64,000 nt of DNA from Agromyces bracchium (GCF_009709675.1 NZ_WMLB01000022.1:124001-188000), one strand, 5' to 3'; shown: positions 30,997 to 40,414, numbered from the stretch's first letter. Program-made: numbers and translations. The notes: a model not told the origin generated them from the letters alone.

Positions 30997-31953
30997 TCAG
31001 GCGTGCAGCGCGGCGTTCAGCGCGATGCCCTCGCCCCCGCGCGAGAGCACCTCGACGCGCCCGTCGAGGGAGTTGCGGCGGAACAGCAGGTTGGGCAGGC
31101 CCGAGAGCTCGACCGCCTTCACGATCCGGTCGCGCTCGCCGGGGCCCCCGCGGAGCACCACCTTGGTGCCGGCGGTGACGTACAGCCCGGCCTCCACCAC
31201 GGAGTCGTCGCCGATCGAGATGCCGATGCCCGAGTTCGCGCCGAGCAGGGCGCGCTCGCCGATCGCGACGCGCTGCGTGCCGCCGCCCGAGAGCGTGCCC
31301 ATGATCGAGGCGCCGCCGCCGATGTCGCTGCCGTCGCCGACGACGACGCCCTGCGACACGCGGCCCTCGACCATCGAGGACCCGAGCGTGCCGGCGTTGA
31401 AGTTCACGAAGCCCTCGTGCATGACCGTCGTGCCGGGTGCGAGGTGCGCGCCGAGGCGCACGCGCGACGCGTCGGCGATGCGCACGCGATCGGGGATCAC
31501 GTAGTCGAGCAGGCGCGGGAACTTGTCGAGGCCGGTGACGTGGATGCCCGCACGCTGGAGTGCCGGACGCAGCCGGTCGAGGTCGTCGGGGTGCACCGGT
31601 CCGGCGTTGGTCCACGCGACGTTCGGCAGGTGTCCGAAGACGCCGTCGAGGTTGAGCCCGTTGGGGCGGACGAGCAGGTGCGAGAGGAGATGGAGCCGCA
31701 GGTACGCGTCGGACGTGCTCGCCGGTGCGTCGGCGAGGCGGATGGCGACGCGCACGGCCTCCACGCGGACCCCGCGCCGCTCGTCCGGGCCGACCGACCC
31801 GACGGGCGGCTCCCACTCCGGCGCGTCGGCGGGCTCGCCGAGCTGCGGCGCCGGGAACCACGTGTCGAGCACCGTGCCGTCGCCGGCGATCGTGGCGAGG
31901 CCGTCGCCCCAGGCGGTGGCGGGCGCGGTCGGGTTCGACGAGTCTGCGGGCAT
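30997..31953 (-). CDS. dapD: Tetrahydrodipicolinate N-succinyltransferase (actinobacterial type)
   Basis: 318 aa. Uses succinyl-CoA to make N-succinyl-2-amino-6-ketopimelate in the lysine/diaminopimelate pathway. N-terminal domain with [21 protein letters not shown], then a left-handed beta-helix of hexapeptide repeats (about 150-260: [36 protein letters not shown]). ATG 31953; on the minus strand TACCCT is 6 nt before it, so probably leaderless. Divergent from dapE across 86 bp. Confidence 0.95.
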   Translation of the reverse strand: MPADSSNPTAPATAWGDGLATIAGDGTVLDTWFPAPQLGEPADAPEWEPPVGSVGPDERRGVRVEAVRVAIRLADAPASTSDAYLRLHLLSHLLVRPNGLNLDGVFGHLPNVAWTNAGPVHPDDLDRLRPALQRAGIHVTGLDKFPRLLDYVIPDRVRIADASRVRLGAHLAPGTTVMHEGFVNFNAGTLGSSMVEGRVSQGVVVGDGSDIGGGASIMGTLSGGGTQRVAIGERALLGANSGIGISIGDDSVVEAGLYVTAGTKVVLRGGPGERDRIVKAVELSGLPNLLFRRNSLDGRVEVLSRGGEGIALNAALHA

Positions 31954-32039
31954 GTTCCAAGGGTACCGAGCGCGATGGGCGGGCGACGGCGGATGACGCG
32001 GGGCGGGGGCCGCCGCATCCGCCCTCGTAGACTCTGGGC

Positions 32040-33143
32040 ATGGCTGCACCCGTCCCGCCCACGGCCGCCCTCGACCTGTCGGCCGACGTCGTCGCCATCA
32101 CGCAGGCGATCTGCGACGTCCCGAGCGTCTCGGGTGAGGAGGGTGCGCTCGCCGACCTCGTGCAGGACGCGTTGGCGGATGCCGCGCACCTCGAGGTGAT
32201 CCGCGACGGCGACACGATCGTCGCCCGCACGAACCTCGGGCGCGACCGGCGCGTCGTCATCGCCGGGCACCTCGACACCGTGCCGATCAACGGCAACGTG
32301 CCGACCCGGTTTGAAGTCGACGGCGACCGGCAGGTGCTGTGGGGCCGGGGGACGGTCGACATGAAGGCGGGCGTCGCCGTGCAGCTGAAGCTGGCGCACG
32401 AGCTCGCCTCGCCGATCGTCGACGTGACGTGGATGTGGTACGACCACGAGGAGGTCGCGGCCGACCTGAACGGGCTCGGCCGGGTCCTGCGTCTCCGGCC
32501 CGACCTGTTCGAGGCCGACTTCGCGATCCTCGGCGAGCCGACGCGCGGCGAGGTCGAGGGCGGCTGCAACGGCACGCTCCGGATCGAGTTGCGCGCGACG
32601 GGGCGCCGGGCGCACTCGGCGCGCAGCTGGGTCGGCGAGAACGCGATCCACAAGCTCGCGCCCGCGCTCGAGCGGCTCGCGGCGTACGAGGCCGAGACCG
32701 TCCGCGTCGACGGCCTCGACTACCGCGAGGGACTGAACGCCGTCTTCATGCACGGCGGCATCGCGGGCAACGTCATCCCCGACGACGCCGTGCTCACGCT
32801 GAACTACCGCTTCGCGCCGAGCCGGTCCGTCGAGGAGGCGACCGAGCGCGTCCGAGCGCTCTTCCCCGAGTACGAGCTCACCGTCACCGATGCGTCGGAG
32901 GGCGCGCGGCCGGGGCTCGACGACCCGCTCGCGCAGGAGTTCGTGCGCGCCGTCGGCGCCGACGCGCAGCCGAAGTACGGGTGGACGGATGTCGCACGCT
33001 TCAGCGCGCTCGGCGTGCCGGCGGTGAACTTCGGCCCGGGCGACCCGCTCCTCGCGCACGCCGACGACGAGCGCGTCGACTGCGACGAGATCATCGCGTG
33101 CGAGTCGGCGCTGCGCGCCTGGCTGACGGGAGCGGCGCGCTGA
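32040..33143 (+). CDS. dapE: Succinyl-diaminopimelate desuccinylase
   Basis: Zinc M20-family hydrolase, 367 aa. Metal-ligand motifs [30 protein letters not shown] and the final His region replaced by the actinobacterial [15 protein letters not shown] dimerisation domain lies about 175-290. TAGACT at 32028-32033 is 6 nt before the ATG. dapD/dapE divergent order is the same as in mycobacteria. Confidence 0.95.
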   Translation: MAAPVPPTAALDLSADVVAITQAICDVPSVSGEEGALADLVQDALADAAHLEVIRDGDTIVARTNLGRDRRVVIAGHLDTVPINGNVPTRFEVDGDRQVLWGRGTVDMKAGVAVQLKLAHELASPIVDVTWMWYDHEEVAADLNGLGRVLRLRPDLFEADFAILGEPTRGEVEGGCNGTLRIELRATGRRAHSARSWVGENAIHKLAPALERLAAYEAETVRVDGLDYREGLNAVFMHGGIAGNVIPDDAVLTLNYRFAPSRSVEEATERVRALFPEYELTVTDASEGARPGLDDPLAQEFVRAVGADAQPKYGWTDVARFSALGVPAVNFGPGDPLLAHADDERVDCDEIIACESALRAWLTGAAR

Positions 33144-34396
33144 GCCGATCCGTCGGCGAGGAGACCGCGGCGGGTGCGCCCGAGCCGCGGCAGGCCGACG
33201 CGCACCGGGTCGGGCGGTGGTCGCCGCGCGTGCGGTGGCGCCTCCTGCCGTGGTGGGGGCGGGTCGTCGTCGTCTACCTCGCCGCCCGTGTCGTGTCGAT
33301 CGTCGTCGTGCTGCAGTTCGCGCACGCGCAGCCGGCGAACGCCTGGACGGGCGCGCGACCCGGCTACTTCGAGTACGCGAACATCTGGGACGGGCGCTGG
33401 TACGCGTTCATCGCCGCCGCCGGGTACCCGACCGAGTTGCCGTTCACGGAGGACGGCCACGTCGCGGAGAACGCCTGGGCGTTCCTGCCCGTGTTCCCCG
33501 GCGTCGTGCGGCTCTTCACCACGGTCGGCGTGCCGTGGGACGTCGCATCCGTCGTCATCGCGCTCGTCGCCGGCCTCGCGGCGGCGCTCGTCCTCCACCG
33601 GCTCATGTCGCGCGTCCTCGACCCCGACCAGGCGCTCTTCGCGGTCGTGCTCTTCTGCGTCGCGCCGGTCTCGCCGATCATGGGGTTCGGCTACGCCGAG
33701 TCGCTCGGCTTCCTCTGGCTGGCGCTCGCACTGCTGCTCCTCGTCGACCGACGGTACGGATGGCTCGTGCCCGTGATCGGCATCTGGGCCTTCACCCGGC
33801 CGGGGGCGCTCGCGTTCGCGCTCGCGCTCGGGCTGCACTGGATCGTGCGGTGGTTCACGCGGTCCCGGGACCCGTTCCCCGTCCGCGAGCGCGTGGTCGC
33901 GGCATCCGTCGCCCTGTTCGCCGCCGTCGTCGGGCTGGCCTGGCCGGCGATCGCGTGGGCGTTCACCGGCGAACCGGCCGCCTACACCGACACCGAGCTC
34001 GCGTGGCGGGCGCCGTACATCGGCTACGTCGAGCTGGTGCCCCTCACGCCCTGGTTCCAGTCGGGGGACTGGTGGCTCGGCCAGCCCATGGGGACGATCC
34101 TGCCGATCGCGCTCGTCGTGGGGTTCGCCGTGCTGCTCTTCACGCCATGGGTGCGGCGGCTCGGCGTCGACATCAGGCTCTGGCTCGCGAGCTACGCGCT
34201 GTACCTGCTCGCCGTCTTCTTCCCGCAGTCGAGCACGTTCCGGCTGCTCGCGCCCCTCTTCCCGATCGTCGGCGCGTTCGCCGTTCCGCGCTCGCCGTGG
34301 TGGCGCGGTTCGCTCGTCGCGGCCTCGATCGCGCTGCAGGCCGTGTGGCTGCGGATCGGGTGGTTCATCGACGGGTACGACTGGACGCCGCCGTGA
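33140..34396 (+). CDS. GT-C-type membrane glycosyltransferase (PIG-V/GT76-like)
   Basis: About 418 aa with roughly ten membrane segments. The first external loop holds YFEYANIWDGRWYAFIAAAGYP and FLPVFPGVVRL, the signature of PIG-V-like mannosyltransferases that use lipid-linked sugars; the acidic residue of WDGRWY is the expected catalytic Asp. The substrate is unknown. The start is uncertain: no ATG lies near the N-terminus. A CTG at 33140 overlapping the dapE stop has GGGAG 8 nt before it; GTG at 33098 and 33230 are in frame but lack ribosome sites. Confidence 0.78.
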   Translation: MSRSVGEETAAGAPEPRQADAHRVGRWSPRVRWRLLPWWGRVVVVYLAARVVSIVVVLQFAHAQPANAWTGARPGYFEYANIWDGRWYAFIAAAGYPTELPFTEDGHVAENAWAFLPVFPGVVRLFTTVGVPWDVASVVIALVAGLAAALVLHRLMSRVLDPDQALFAVVLFCVAPVSPIMGFGYAESLGFLWLALALLLLVDRRYGWLVPVIGIWAFTRPGALAFALALGLHWIVRWFTRSRDPFPVRERVVAASVALFAAVVGLAWPAIAWAFTGEPAAYTDTELAWRAPYIGYVELVPLTPWFQSGDWWLGQPMGTILPIALVVGFAVLLFTPWVRRLGVDIRLWLASYALYLLAVFFPQSSTFRLLAPLFPIVGAFAVPRSPWWRGSLVAASIALQAVWLRIGWFIDGYDWTPP

Positions 34397-34414
34397 GCGG
34401 CGGGTCGTCCACAA

Positions 34415-34441
34415 CGCCCGGCCCGGTGTCCCGGGCGGGCG
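34415..34441. terminator. Imperfect hairpin after the PIG-V-like gene
   Basis: CGCCCGGCCCGG and CCCGGGCGGGCG pair with one bulge around TGT. It lies between the membrane-protein gene and the DUF3117 promoter. Confidence 0.4.
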
Positions 34442-34452
34442 TCCCGATACGG

Positions 34453-34458
34453 GATAAT
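34453..34458 (+). promoter_or_regulatory. -10 box of the DUF3117 gene
   Basis: GATAAT, five of six bases of the consensus, 30 nt before the ATG. Strong ribosome site GAAAGGGG at 34473-34480. Confidence 0.55.
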
Positions 34459-34487
34459 GGAGATTCAGCCACGAAAGGGGTAGCTCA

Positions 34488-34661
34488 ATGGCGGCCATGA
34501 AGCCACGCACTGGAGACGGACCGATGGAGGCTGTGAAGGAGGGGCGGCTCATCATCGTGCGCGTACCCCTCGAGGGTGGCGGTCGCCTCGTCGTCTCGGT
34601 GAACGACGCTGAGGCCAAGGAGCTCTACGACGTCCTGGGGGGCGTCGTCAACGCGGCCTAG
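34488..34661 (+). CDS. DUF3117 family small protein
   Basis: 57 aa: MAAMKPRTGDGPMEAV at the start, then RLIIVRVPLEGGGRLVVSV and ELYDVLGGVV. This is the highly conserved actinobacterial DUF3117 family of unknown function, usually one copy per genome. The ATG is supported by GAAAGGGG 8 nt upstream. Its TAG (34659-34661) directly abuts the stop codon of the convergent methyltransferase, with no spacer. Confidence 0.93.
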   Translation: MAAMKPRTGDGPMEAVKEGRLIIVRVPLEGGGRLVVSVNDAEAKELYDVLGGVVNAA

Positions 34662-35294
34662 TCAGGCGCCCAGCTTCACGATCTGCAGCAGGCCGTCCCC
34701 GGCCGGCGAGATCGCGGTGACGACGGCGGAAGACGCCGCGAGTTCCGAGATGAGCCCGCGGAACGCCGTCGCCACCTCGTCCCGCCGAGCCGGGTCGGCC
34801 ACCCTCCCCTTCCACAGGGCCCGCGCGACCAGCACGCTGCCGCCCGGCTTGGCCAGGCGCAGCCCGTGCTCGACGTACTCGATGACCGAGGCGGCATCCG
34901 CGTCGATGACGACGACGTCGTACGACCGCTCGTTCATGCGCGGCAGCACCTCGCCGGCGCGGCCGGCGATGAGGCGCACACGCGCCGGCGCGATGCCCGC
35001 GTCCGCGAAGTGCTCGCGCGCGTGCTGCTGGTACTCGGTCTCGGCGTCGATCGAGGTCAGGTGCGCCGACCGTGCGGCCTGCAGCATGTGGAGCCCCGAG
35101 ACGCCCACCCCGGTGCCCACCTCGATGATCGCGCGGGCGTCGCTCGCGGCGGCGATCACGGCCAGCTGCGCGCCGACGGCCGGGGAGACCGGCTCGACGC
35201 CGAGCTCGAGGGACTGCTGACGGGCCTTCGCGATCGACTCCGATTCGACGACGGATTCGTCGACGTACTTCCAGTTCAGGTCGTGTTCGGACAC
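34662..35294 (-). CDS. O-methyltransferase (class I SAM-dependent)
   Basis: 210 aa. SAM-binding motif IIEVGTGVGVSGLHML (about 55-70), then DAE for the ribose, VVVIDAD and LRLAKPGGSVLVARALW. It matches the actinobacterial family next to tatB (Rv1220c in M. tuberculosis). The substrate is unknown. GTG at 35294 has GGGAG 8 nt before it; no better start exists. Confidence 0.9.
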   Translation of the reverse strand: MSEHDLNWKYVDESVVESESIAKARQQSLELGVEPVSPAVGAQLAVIAAASDARAIIEVGTGVGVSGLHMLQAARSAHLTSIDAETEYQQHAREHFADAGIAPARVRLIAGRAGEVLPRMNERSYDVVVIDADAASVIEYVEHGLRLAKPGGSVLVARALWKGRVADPARRDEVATAFRGLISELAASSAVVTAISPAGDGLLQIVKLGA

Positions 35295-35385
35295 GTGGCG
35301 GCTCCCGGGGACTCTGTCGACCCCCAAGCCTAGGGGTCGAGGCAACGGTCGATCGCACGCCTCGCCGCCGACTATCCTTGACCGC

Positions 35386-35775
35386 ATGGGCGGCCTCACC
35401 TTCGACAAACTCCTCATCATCGGGGTGATCGCCGTCTTCCTGCTCGGTCCGGAGCGGCTCCCTCACTACGCGGCGCAGCTCGGCAAGTTCGTGCGGTCGA
35501 TGCGCGACATGGCGAACGGTGCGAAGGACCGCATGCGCGAGGAGATGGGCCCGGATTTCGACGACGTCGACTGGCGCAAGCTCGACCCGCGCCAGTACGA
35601 CCCGCGTCGCATCGTGCGCGAGGCGCTGAGCGAGGTCGACCCGTTCGCCGAGCCGGCCAAGCCGGTCGTCGCCCGAGCCGCGGTGAACGAGAACTCCGCC
35701 TACCTGCAGCGCAAGCGCAAGCTCGACGCGATCGCCGCAGGGGAGTCGGCGCCGTTCGACTCCGAGGCGACCTGA
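35386..35775 (+). CDS. tatB: Sec-independent translocase subunit TatB
   Basis: 129 aa. One N-terminal membrane helix (FDKLLIIGVIAVFLLGPERLP with the conserved Glu and Pro), an amphipathic helix (about 25-50), and a charged C-tail. Part of the Tat complex that exports folded proteins. TATCCT is 7 nt before the ATG. Stands alone, as is usual in actinobacteria where tatA and tatC are elsewhere. Confidence 0.93.
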   Translation: MGGLTFDKLLIIGVIAVFLLGPERLPHYAAQLGKFVRSMRDMANGAKDRMREEMGPDFDDVDWRKLDPRQYDPRRIVREALSEVDPFAEPAKPVVARAAVNENSAYLQRKRKLDAIAAGESAPFDSEAT

Positions 35776-35813
35776 GGCCGAACCCGGCCTGATCGCGCAC
35801 CGGTCGGCCCGGG

Positions 35814-37382
35814 TCAGGCGCGACGGATGGCGCGGAGCACTCGTGCGAGCACGACCAGCAGGTCGCTGAGCCGCGCATAGTCGCGCCCGGTGTGCGGCAG
35901 CGGGATCACCCGCGTGTTCACCGACACCGTCACGGGGTCGACGAACCGGAGGAGCCCCTCGCGCCCGTTGCGGCGACCGATGCCCGACGCCTTGAGGCCG
36001 CCCATCGGCGCGTCGACGGAGCCGAAGCTCCCGCGGTACCCCTCGTTGACGTTGACGCTGCCGGCGTCGAGCTGGTCGGCGACGCGGAGCGCGCGGCGGG
36101 TCGAGCCGGCGAGCACCGACGCGTTCAGGCCGTACTCCGACGCGTTCGCCGCGAAGACCGCCTCGAGTTCGTCGTCGACGACGTGGAGCGAGGCGATCGC
36201 ACCGAAGGTCTCCTCGTCGAGCGCGCGCATGCCGGGCGCGACGTCGGCGAGGACGGTCGGCTCGAACGCCCACGGCCCGATGTCGGGTCGCGCGTTCCCG
36301 CCGACGACGACCCGCGCGCCCTTCGCGAGGGCGTCGTCGAGGTGCCCGCGGATGCGGTCGAGTTGGGCCGCCGTGGCGAGGCTGCCGTAGTCGGCGTCGT
36401 GATCGAGGCCCGAGCCGATCCGCGGGTCGGCCAGGCGCGCGGCGAGCGCCGTGGTGAAGGCGTCCGCGACGCGCCGGTGCACGTAGATCCGCTCGACCGA
36501 TACGCACAGCTGGCCCATCGACGAGAAGCACGCGTGCGCGGCATCCGCCGCCGCCTGCTCGACGTCGACGTCGTCGAGCACGATCAGCGCGTTCTTGCCG
36601 CCGAGTTCGAGGGAGGCGCCGACCAGCCGCCGGCCGGCCTTCTCGGCGATCCGGCGCCCGGTCGCGGTCGATCCGGTGAAGCAGATGTAGTCGGCCTCGT
36701 CGGTCAGGGCCTCGCCGACCTCGGCGGCCTCGCCCGCGACCACGGCCCAGACGGACTCGGGAAGCCCCGCGTCGATGAACGCGCGGCGGAGCGCCAGCAC
36801 CGAGAGCGCGCCCTGGTCGTCGGCCTTCTGCACGACCGCGCACCCCGCGGCCAGCGCCGGGATCACGTCCATCGCGGCGAGGCTGATCGCGTAGTTCCAC
36901 GGCGTGATGACGCCGACGACGCCCTTCGAGCGGTAGCGGATGCGCGTGGTCATCGCGACGGGGATTCCGGCGCGTCGGCGGCCGCCGCGCAGGACGCGCT
37001 GCGCGCGGAGCGCGTTCCACCTGGCGACCGAGAGCGCCTGGAACACCTCCTCGAACGCCTGGCCGCGCGTCTTGCCGCTCTCGAGCTGGGTCAGGTCGAG
37101 CAGTTCCTCGCGCCGGGCGACGATGAGGTCGTGTGCGCGGAGCAGGATCCTCCGACGCGCGGCGAACCCGGCCCGGGCCCACGCGACCTGCGCGAGCCGT
37201 GCGCGCGAGACCGCGCCGCGCACGTCGTCGGCGCTCGATCGCGGCAGCTTGACGAGCGTCTCGCCGGTCGCCGGGGTCGGAATCGCAGCGGTGCGGCCGG
37301 TCGTGGCGATCAGGTCTGCGGCGAGGGCGTCGCGCGCGGGGCTCGGGGCGACGGCCGGGGTTCGGGTGGCGGCGTTGGACAC
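35814..37382 (-). CDS. Aldehyde dehydrogenase (succinate-semialdehyde-dehydrogenase-like)
   Basis: 522 aa NAD(P)-dependent ALDH. Seen: ITPWNYAISLAAMDVIPALAAGCAVV, FTGSTATGRRI (cofactor loop), LELGGKNALIVLDD with the catalytic Glu, nucleophile C293 in MGQLCVSVERI, and EETFGAIASLHVV. The sequence is nearest to the actinobacterial SSADH (GabD2-like) group, with an extra basic C-tail. GTG start, TAGACT 6 nt before it on the minus strand. Divergent (74 bp) from the transporter and lyase genes, so it may share their pathway and oxidise a fatty aldehyde instead. Confidence 0.9.
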   Translation of the reverse strand: MSNAATRTPAVAPSPARDALAADLIATTGRTAAIPTPATGETLVKLPRSSADDVRGAVSRARLAQVAWARAGFAARRRILLRAHDLIVARREELLDLTQLESGKTRGQAFEEVFQALSVARWNALRAQRVLRGGRRRAGIPVAMTTRIRYRSKGVVGVITPWNYAISLAAMDVIPALAAGCAVVQKADDQGALSVLALRRAFIDAGLPESVWAVVAGEAAEVGEALTDEADYICFTGSTATGRRIAEKAGRRLVGASLELGGKNALIVLDDVDVEQAAADAAHACFSSMGQLCVSVERIYVHRRVADAFTTALAARLADPRIGSGLDHDADYGSLATAAQLDRIRGHLDDALAKGARVVVGGNARPDIGPWAFEPTVLADVAPGMRALDEETFGAIASLHVVDDELEAVFAANASEYGLNASVLAGSTRRALRVADQLDAGSVNVNEGYRGSFGSVDAPMGGLKASGIGRRNGREGLLRFVDPVTVSVNTRVIPLPHTGRDYARLSDLLVVLARVLRAIRRA

Positions 37383-37456
37383 GCGGCAAGTCTAGGGGTG
37401 CGCAGACCGGGGGACCGTGTCCGGATCGGCCTCGCCGAGTGGGTATGCTTCCCCGC

Positions 37457-38827
37457 ATGACTTCCCCGGAACGGCGGCTCTCCCGCGGCATCGTGGCCCG
37501 GTACGCCGTCGGCTCGATCGGCACCGGCGGGTTCGCGACGCTGCCCGGTCTCGTGCTCGTCTTCTACCTGACCGACACCCTCGGCGTCACGGCCCTGCTC
37601 GCCGGACTCGTCGTGACCGCGGCGAAGGTGTGGGACGTGCTGATCGATCCCTGGATCGGCGACCGGAGCGATCACGCCCTCGCGGTCGCCGGCACGCGCC
37701 GGACCTGGATGCGCGTCGGCGCGCTCGTGCTCCCGGTCGCCTTCGTCGTCACGTTCGCCGCGCCCGCCGCGCTGGGCCCGGTCGTCGCGGGTGCGTGGGT
37801 CATGGTCGCGTTCCTGGCGACGGCCACCGCGTTCAGCCTGTTCCAGGTGCCCTACATCGCCTTGCCGGCCGAGCTCACCGACGACTACGACGCGCGCACT
37901 CGGCTGCTCACCTGGCGTGTGGTCGTGCTGAGCCTCGCGATCCTCCTGTTCGGCGCGGGCGGCCCGATGCTGCGACGCGCGGGCGGCGACGACGAGGCGA
38001 TCGGGTACCTGGTCATGGCCGTCGTCGCGGGCGTCGTGATCGGCGTCGGCATGCTCGTCGCCACGACCACGGCGCCGACCGGGATGGTCGTCGAGGAGCG
38101 GGCGCGACGCAGCCTCGCCGCCGGCTACGCCGAGGGGCTCGACGCGCTGCGCCGCAGCCGGCCGTTCCGCCTGCTGCTCGCCGGCTTCCTGCTCCAAGGC
38201 CTCGCGACGGGCGTCATGCTCGCCGGTGCCAACTACGTCGCCGTGTGGGTCCTCCACTCCGAGGATGCGCTGACATTCCTCTTCGTCGCCCTCATCGGCC
38301 CCGCCATCCTGTGCGCTCCGCTCTGGGGCCGGCTCGCACGCCGCATCGGCAAGGAGCGCTCGTTCGTCTTCGCGAGCGCCCTGTTCGCCGTGGCATCCGC
38401 CGCCCTCGTCGGCATGCTGTGGGCGCCGGGCGCCTGGGTGTACGCCCCGGTCGCGATCGCGGGCGCCGCGTACGCCGGCATGCAGTCGCTGCCGATGGCG
38501 ATGCTCCCCGACGTCGTCGCACACGACGCGCGGACGAACGGACCGGGACGCGCCGGCACGTTCGGCGGGGTGTGGACCGCCGGCGAGACCACCGGGATGG
38601 CGCTCGGCGCGACACTGCTCACGATCGTGCTCGCCGCCACCGGCTACCTCGAGTCGGTCGGATCCGACGTGGTCGCGCAGCCCGACGCCGCGGTCGCGGG
38701 GATCGCGCTGAGCTTCAGCGTGCTGCCCGCACTGCTCGTGCTCCTCAGCCTCGTGCCGCTGCTGCGCTACCCGCTGCGGCGCACCGACATCGACACCCCC
38801 GTCCCCACCGAGGAGATCGCCCGATGA
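37457..38827 (+). CDS. MFS transporter of the GPH/MFS_2 type
   Basis: 456 aa, about 12 membrane segments. The loop VWDVLIDPWIGDRSDHA is the GPH (glycoside-pentoside-hexuronide:cation symporter) motif; the same superfamily holds the eukaryotic lysolipid/S1P carriers MFSD2A and MFSD2B. ATG 37457 is preferred over GTG 37439 because TATGCT lies 7 nt before it. Its TGA overlaps the ATG of the lyase gene, so the two are translationally coupled and presumably act on one substrate. Confidence 0.9.
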   Translation: MTSPERRLSRGIVARYAVGSIGTGGFATLPGLVLVFYLTDTLGVTALLAGLVVTAAKVWDVLIDPWIGDRSDHALAVAGTRRTWMRVGALVLPVAFVVTFAAPAALGPVVAGAWVMVAFLATATAFSLFQVPYIALPAELTDDYDARTRLLTWRVVVLSLAILLFGAGGPMLRRAGGDDEAIGYLVMAVVAGVVIGVGMLVATTTAPTGMVVEERARRSLAAGYAEGLDALRRSRPFRLLLAGFLLQGLATGVMLAGANYVAVWVLHSEDALTFLFVALIGPAILCAPLWGRLARRIGKERSFVFASALFAVASAALVGMLWAPGAWVYAPVAIAGAAYAGMQSLPMAMLPDVVAHDARTNGPGRAGTFGGVWTAGETTGMALGATLLTIVLAATGYLESVGSDVVAQPDAAVAGIALSFSVLPALLVLLSLVPLLRYPLRRTDIDTPVPTEEIAR

Positions 38828-40365
38828 ACGCCTTCGAACGCGAGCCCGACGAGGTGCTCGCGGAGCTCGCAGCGCTGCGCGAGGCCGACGCGCCGACCCA
38901 CGGCGGTCGCGTGCTCTCGTACGTCTACGACTCGGGCCTCGCCGAGCTCGACGAGCTCGCCGCGCGCGCGGCCCGGCTCGTGCAGCCGGTCAACGGCCTC
39001 GACCCGACGACGTTCACCTCGGTCGCGGCGATGGAGGCGGGCGTCGTCGGCTTCGCGCGTCGGGTGTTCCACGGCGAGGCCGCGGGCGAGGCCGGCCCGG
39101 GCGCGCCCGCGCCGGGCGCCGAGGTCGTCGGCTCCGTCACGTCGGGCGGCACCGAGAGCTGCCTGCTGGCCGTGAAGACCGCGCGCGACGTCTGGCGCGA
39201 GGCGAACCACGGTGACGAGCGGATGCCGCGGCTCGTCGCCCCGACGACGGTGCACGCCGCGTTCCACAAGGCCGCGCACTACTTCGGGCTCGAGCTCGAG
39301 CTCGTGCCGGTCTCCGCGGACACCGGAGCGCCCGACGTGGCCGACGTCGTCGCGCGACTCGACGACGACGTGGCCCTCGTCGTGATGAGCGCGCCCTCGT
39401 ACCCGTTCGCGACGCTCGACCCGATCGGCGAGGTCGCGTCGGCGACCGCCGAGCGCGGGATCGCCCTGCACGTGGACGCGTGCATCGGCGGGTTCGCGCT
39501 GGCCTTCCGTGACGGGCTCCCCGACTGGGACTTCCGCGTTCCCGGCGTGACGAGCCTGTCGGCCGACCTGCACAAGTACGGGTACGCGCCGAAGGGCGTC
39601 TCGGTGCTCCTGCAGCGCGGCCGCGACCGGCAGCGCCGGCAGTACTTCGCCACGACCGCGTGGCCCGGGTATCCGGTCGTCAACCCCACGATGGCCGGCT
39701 CGAAGCCCGCCGGTCCGCTCGCCGCGGCGTGGGCGATCGTGCAGGTGCTCGGCGAGCCCGGGTTCGCCGAGCTCACCGCCCGGGCGACCACGGCGACCGC
39801 GACGCTCCGCGAGGCGATCGACGGCATCGAGGGGCTCGAGGTCGTCGGAGATCCCGTCGGGCCGCTCCTCGCGGTCCGGTCCGATGCCTCCGTCCCGTCC
39901 GAGCGTCGGGTCGACCCGCACCACTGGGCGGATGCCGCGCGGGGCGCCGGCTGGCACCTGCAGCTGCAGCCGGGCATGTTCCAGTCCGACGGCACCGTGC
40001 TGCCGCACACGACGCACCTGACCGTCACCCCGGTCACCGACCACGTGGTCGGCGAGCTGGTTCCGGCGCTCGCCGCCGCGGCGGATGCCGTCCGCGGCGT
40101 GCCGGCGATCGACGGCGGCGCGCTCGTCGGCGGCCTCATCGACCGACTTCCGGGCGGGGCGACCGCGCTCGCCGCATCCTCCGGGCCCGACTCCGACACT
40201 GCGGCCGCGCTGCTCTCCGCCTTCGGCCTCCTCGGGGGCAAGGGAGCCGGTGGGGCCCTGCCCGAGCGGATGGCGCCGGTGCTCGCGCTCGTCGAGGCGC
40301 TGCCCGGGCCGCTCACCGAGCGGCTCCTCGTCGAACTGCTCGCGCGGGTCGTCGAGCCGCGCTGA
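38824..40365 (+). CDS. Sphingosine-1-phosphate lyase homologue (PLP-dependent)
   Basis: 513 aa. PLP group-II decarboxylase fold very like eukaryotic S1P lyase: VTSGGTES, then HAAFHKAAHYFGLE, ALHVDACIGGFALAF, DFRVPGVTSLSADLHKYGYAPKG with the PLP lysine K251, and PTMAGSKPAGP. S1P lyase cleaves long-chain-base phosphates to a fatty aldehyde and phosphoethanolamine. A relative acting on another phospho-amino-alcohol or an amino-acid decarboxylase remains possible. The C-terminal 90 residues (after about 420) are Ala/Leu-rich and not typical. Coupled to the transporter by a 4-bp overlap. Confidence 0.88.
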   Translation: MNAFEREPDEVLAELAALREADAPTHGGRVLSYVYDSGLAELDELAARAARLVQPVNGLDPTTFTSVAAMEAGVVGFARRVFHGEAAGEAGPGAPAPGAEVVGSVTSGGTESCLLAVKTARDVWREANHGDERMPRLVAPTTVHAAFHKAAHYFGLELELVPVSADTGAPDVADVVARLDDDVALVVMSAPSYPFATLDPIGEVASATAERGIALHVDACIGGFALAFRDGLPDWDFRVPGVTSLSADLHKYGYAPKGVSVLLQRGRDRQRRQYFATTAWPGYPVVNPTMAGSKPAGPLAAAWAIVQVLGEPGFAELTARATTATATLREAIDGIEGLEVVGDPVGPLLAVRSDASVPSERRVDPHHWADAARGAGWHLQLQPGMFQSDGTVLPHTTHLTVTPVTDHVVGELVPALAAAADAVRGVPAIDGGALVGGLIDRLPGGATALAASSGPDSDTAAALLSAFGLLGGKGAGGALPERMAPVLALVEALPGPLTERLLVELLARVVEPR

Positions 40366-40383
40366 GGGCCCGCGCTGGGCGGC

Positions 40384-40407
40384 CCGCGGCGCCGCTCGGC
40401 GCCGCGG
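40384..40407. terminator. Bidirectional terminator after the lyase gene
   Basis: Perfect 10-bp arms CCGCGGCGCC and GGCGCCGCGG with loop GCTC, between convergent genes. No T-run. Confidence 0.65.
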
Positions 40408-40414
40408 CGGCGGC

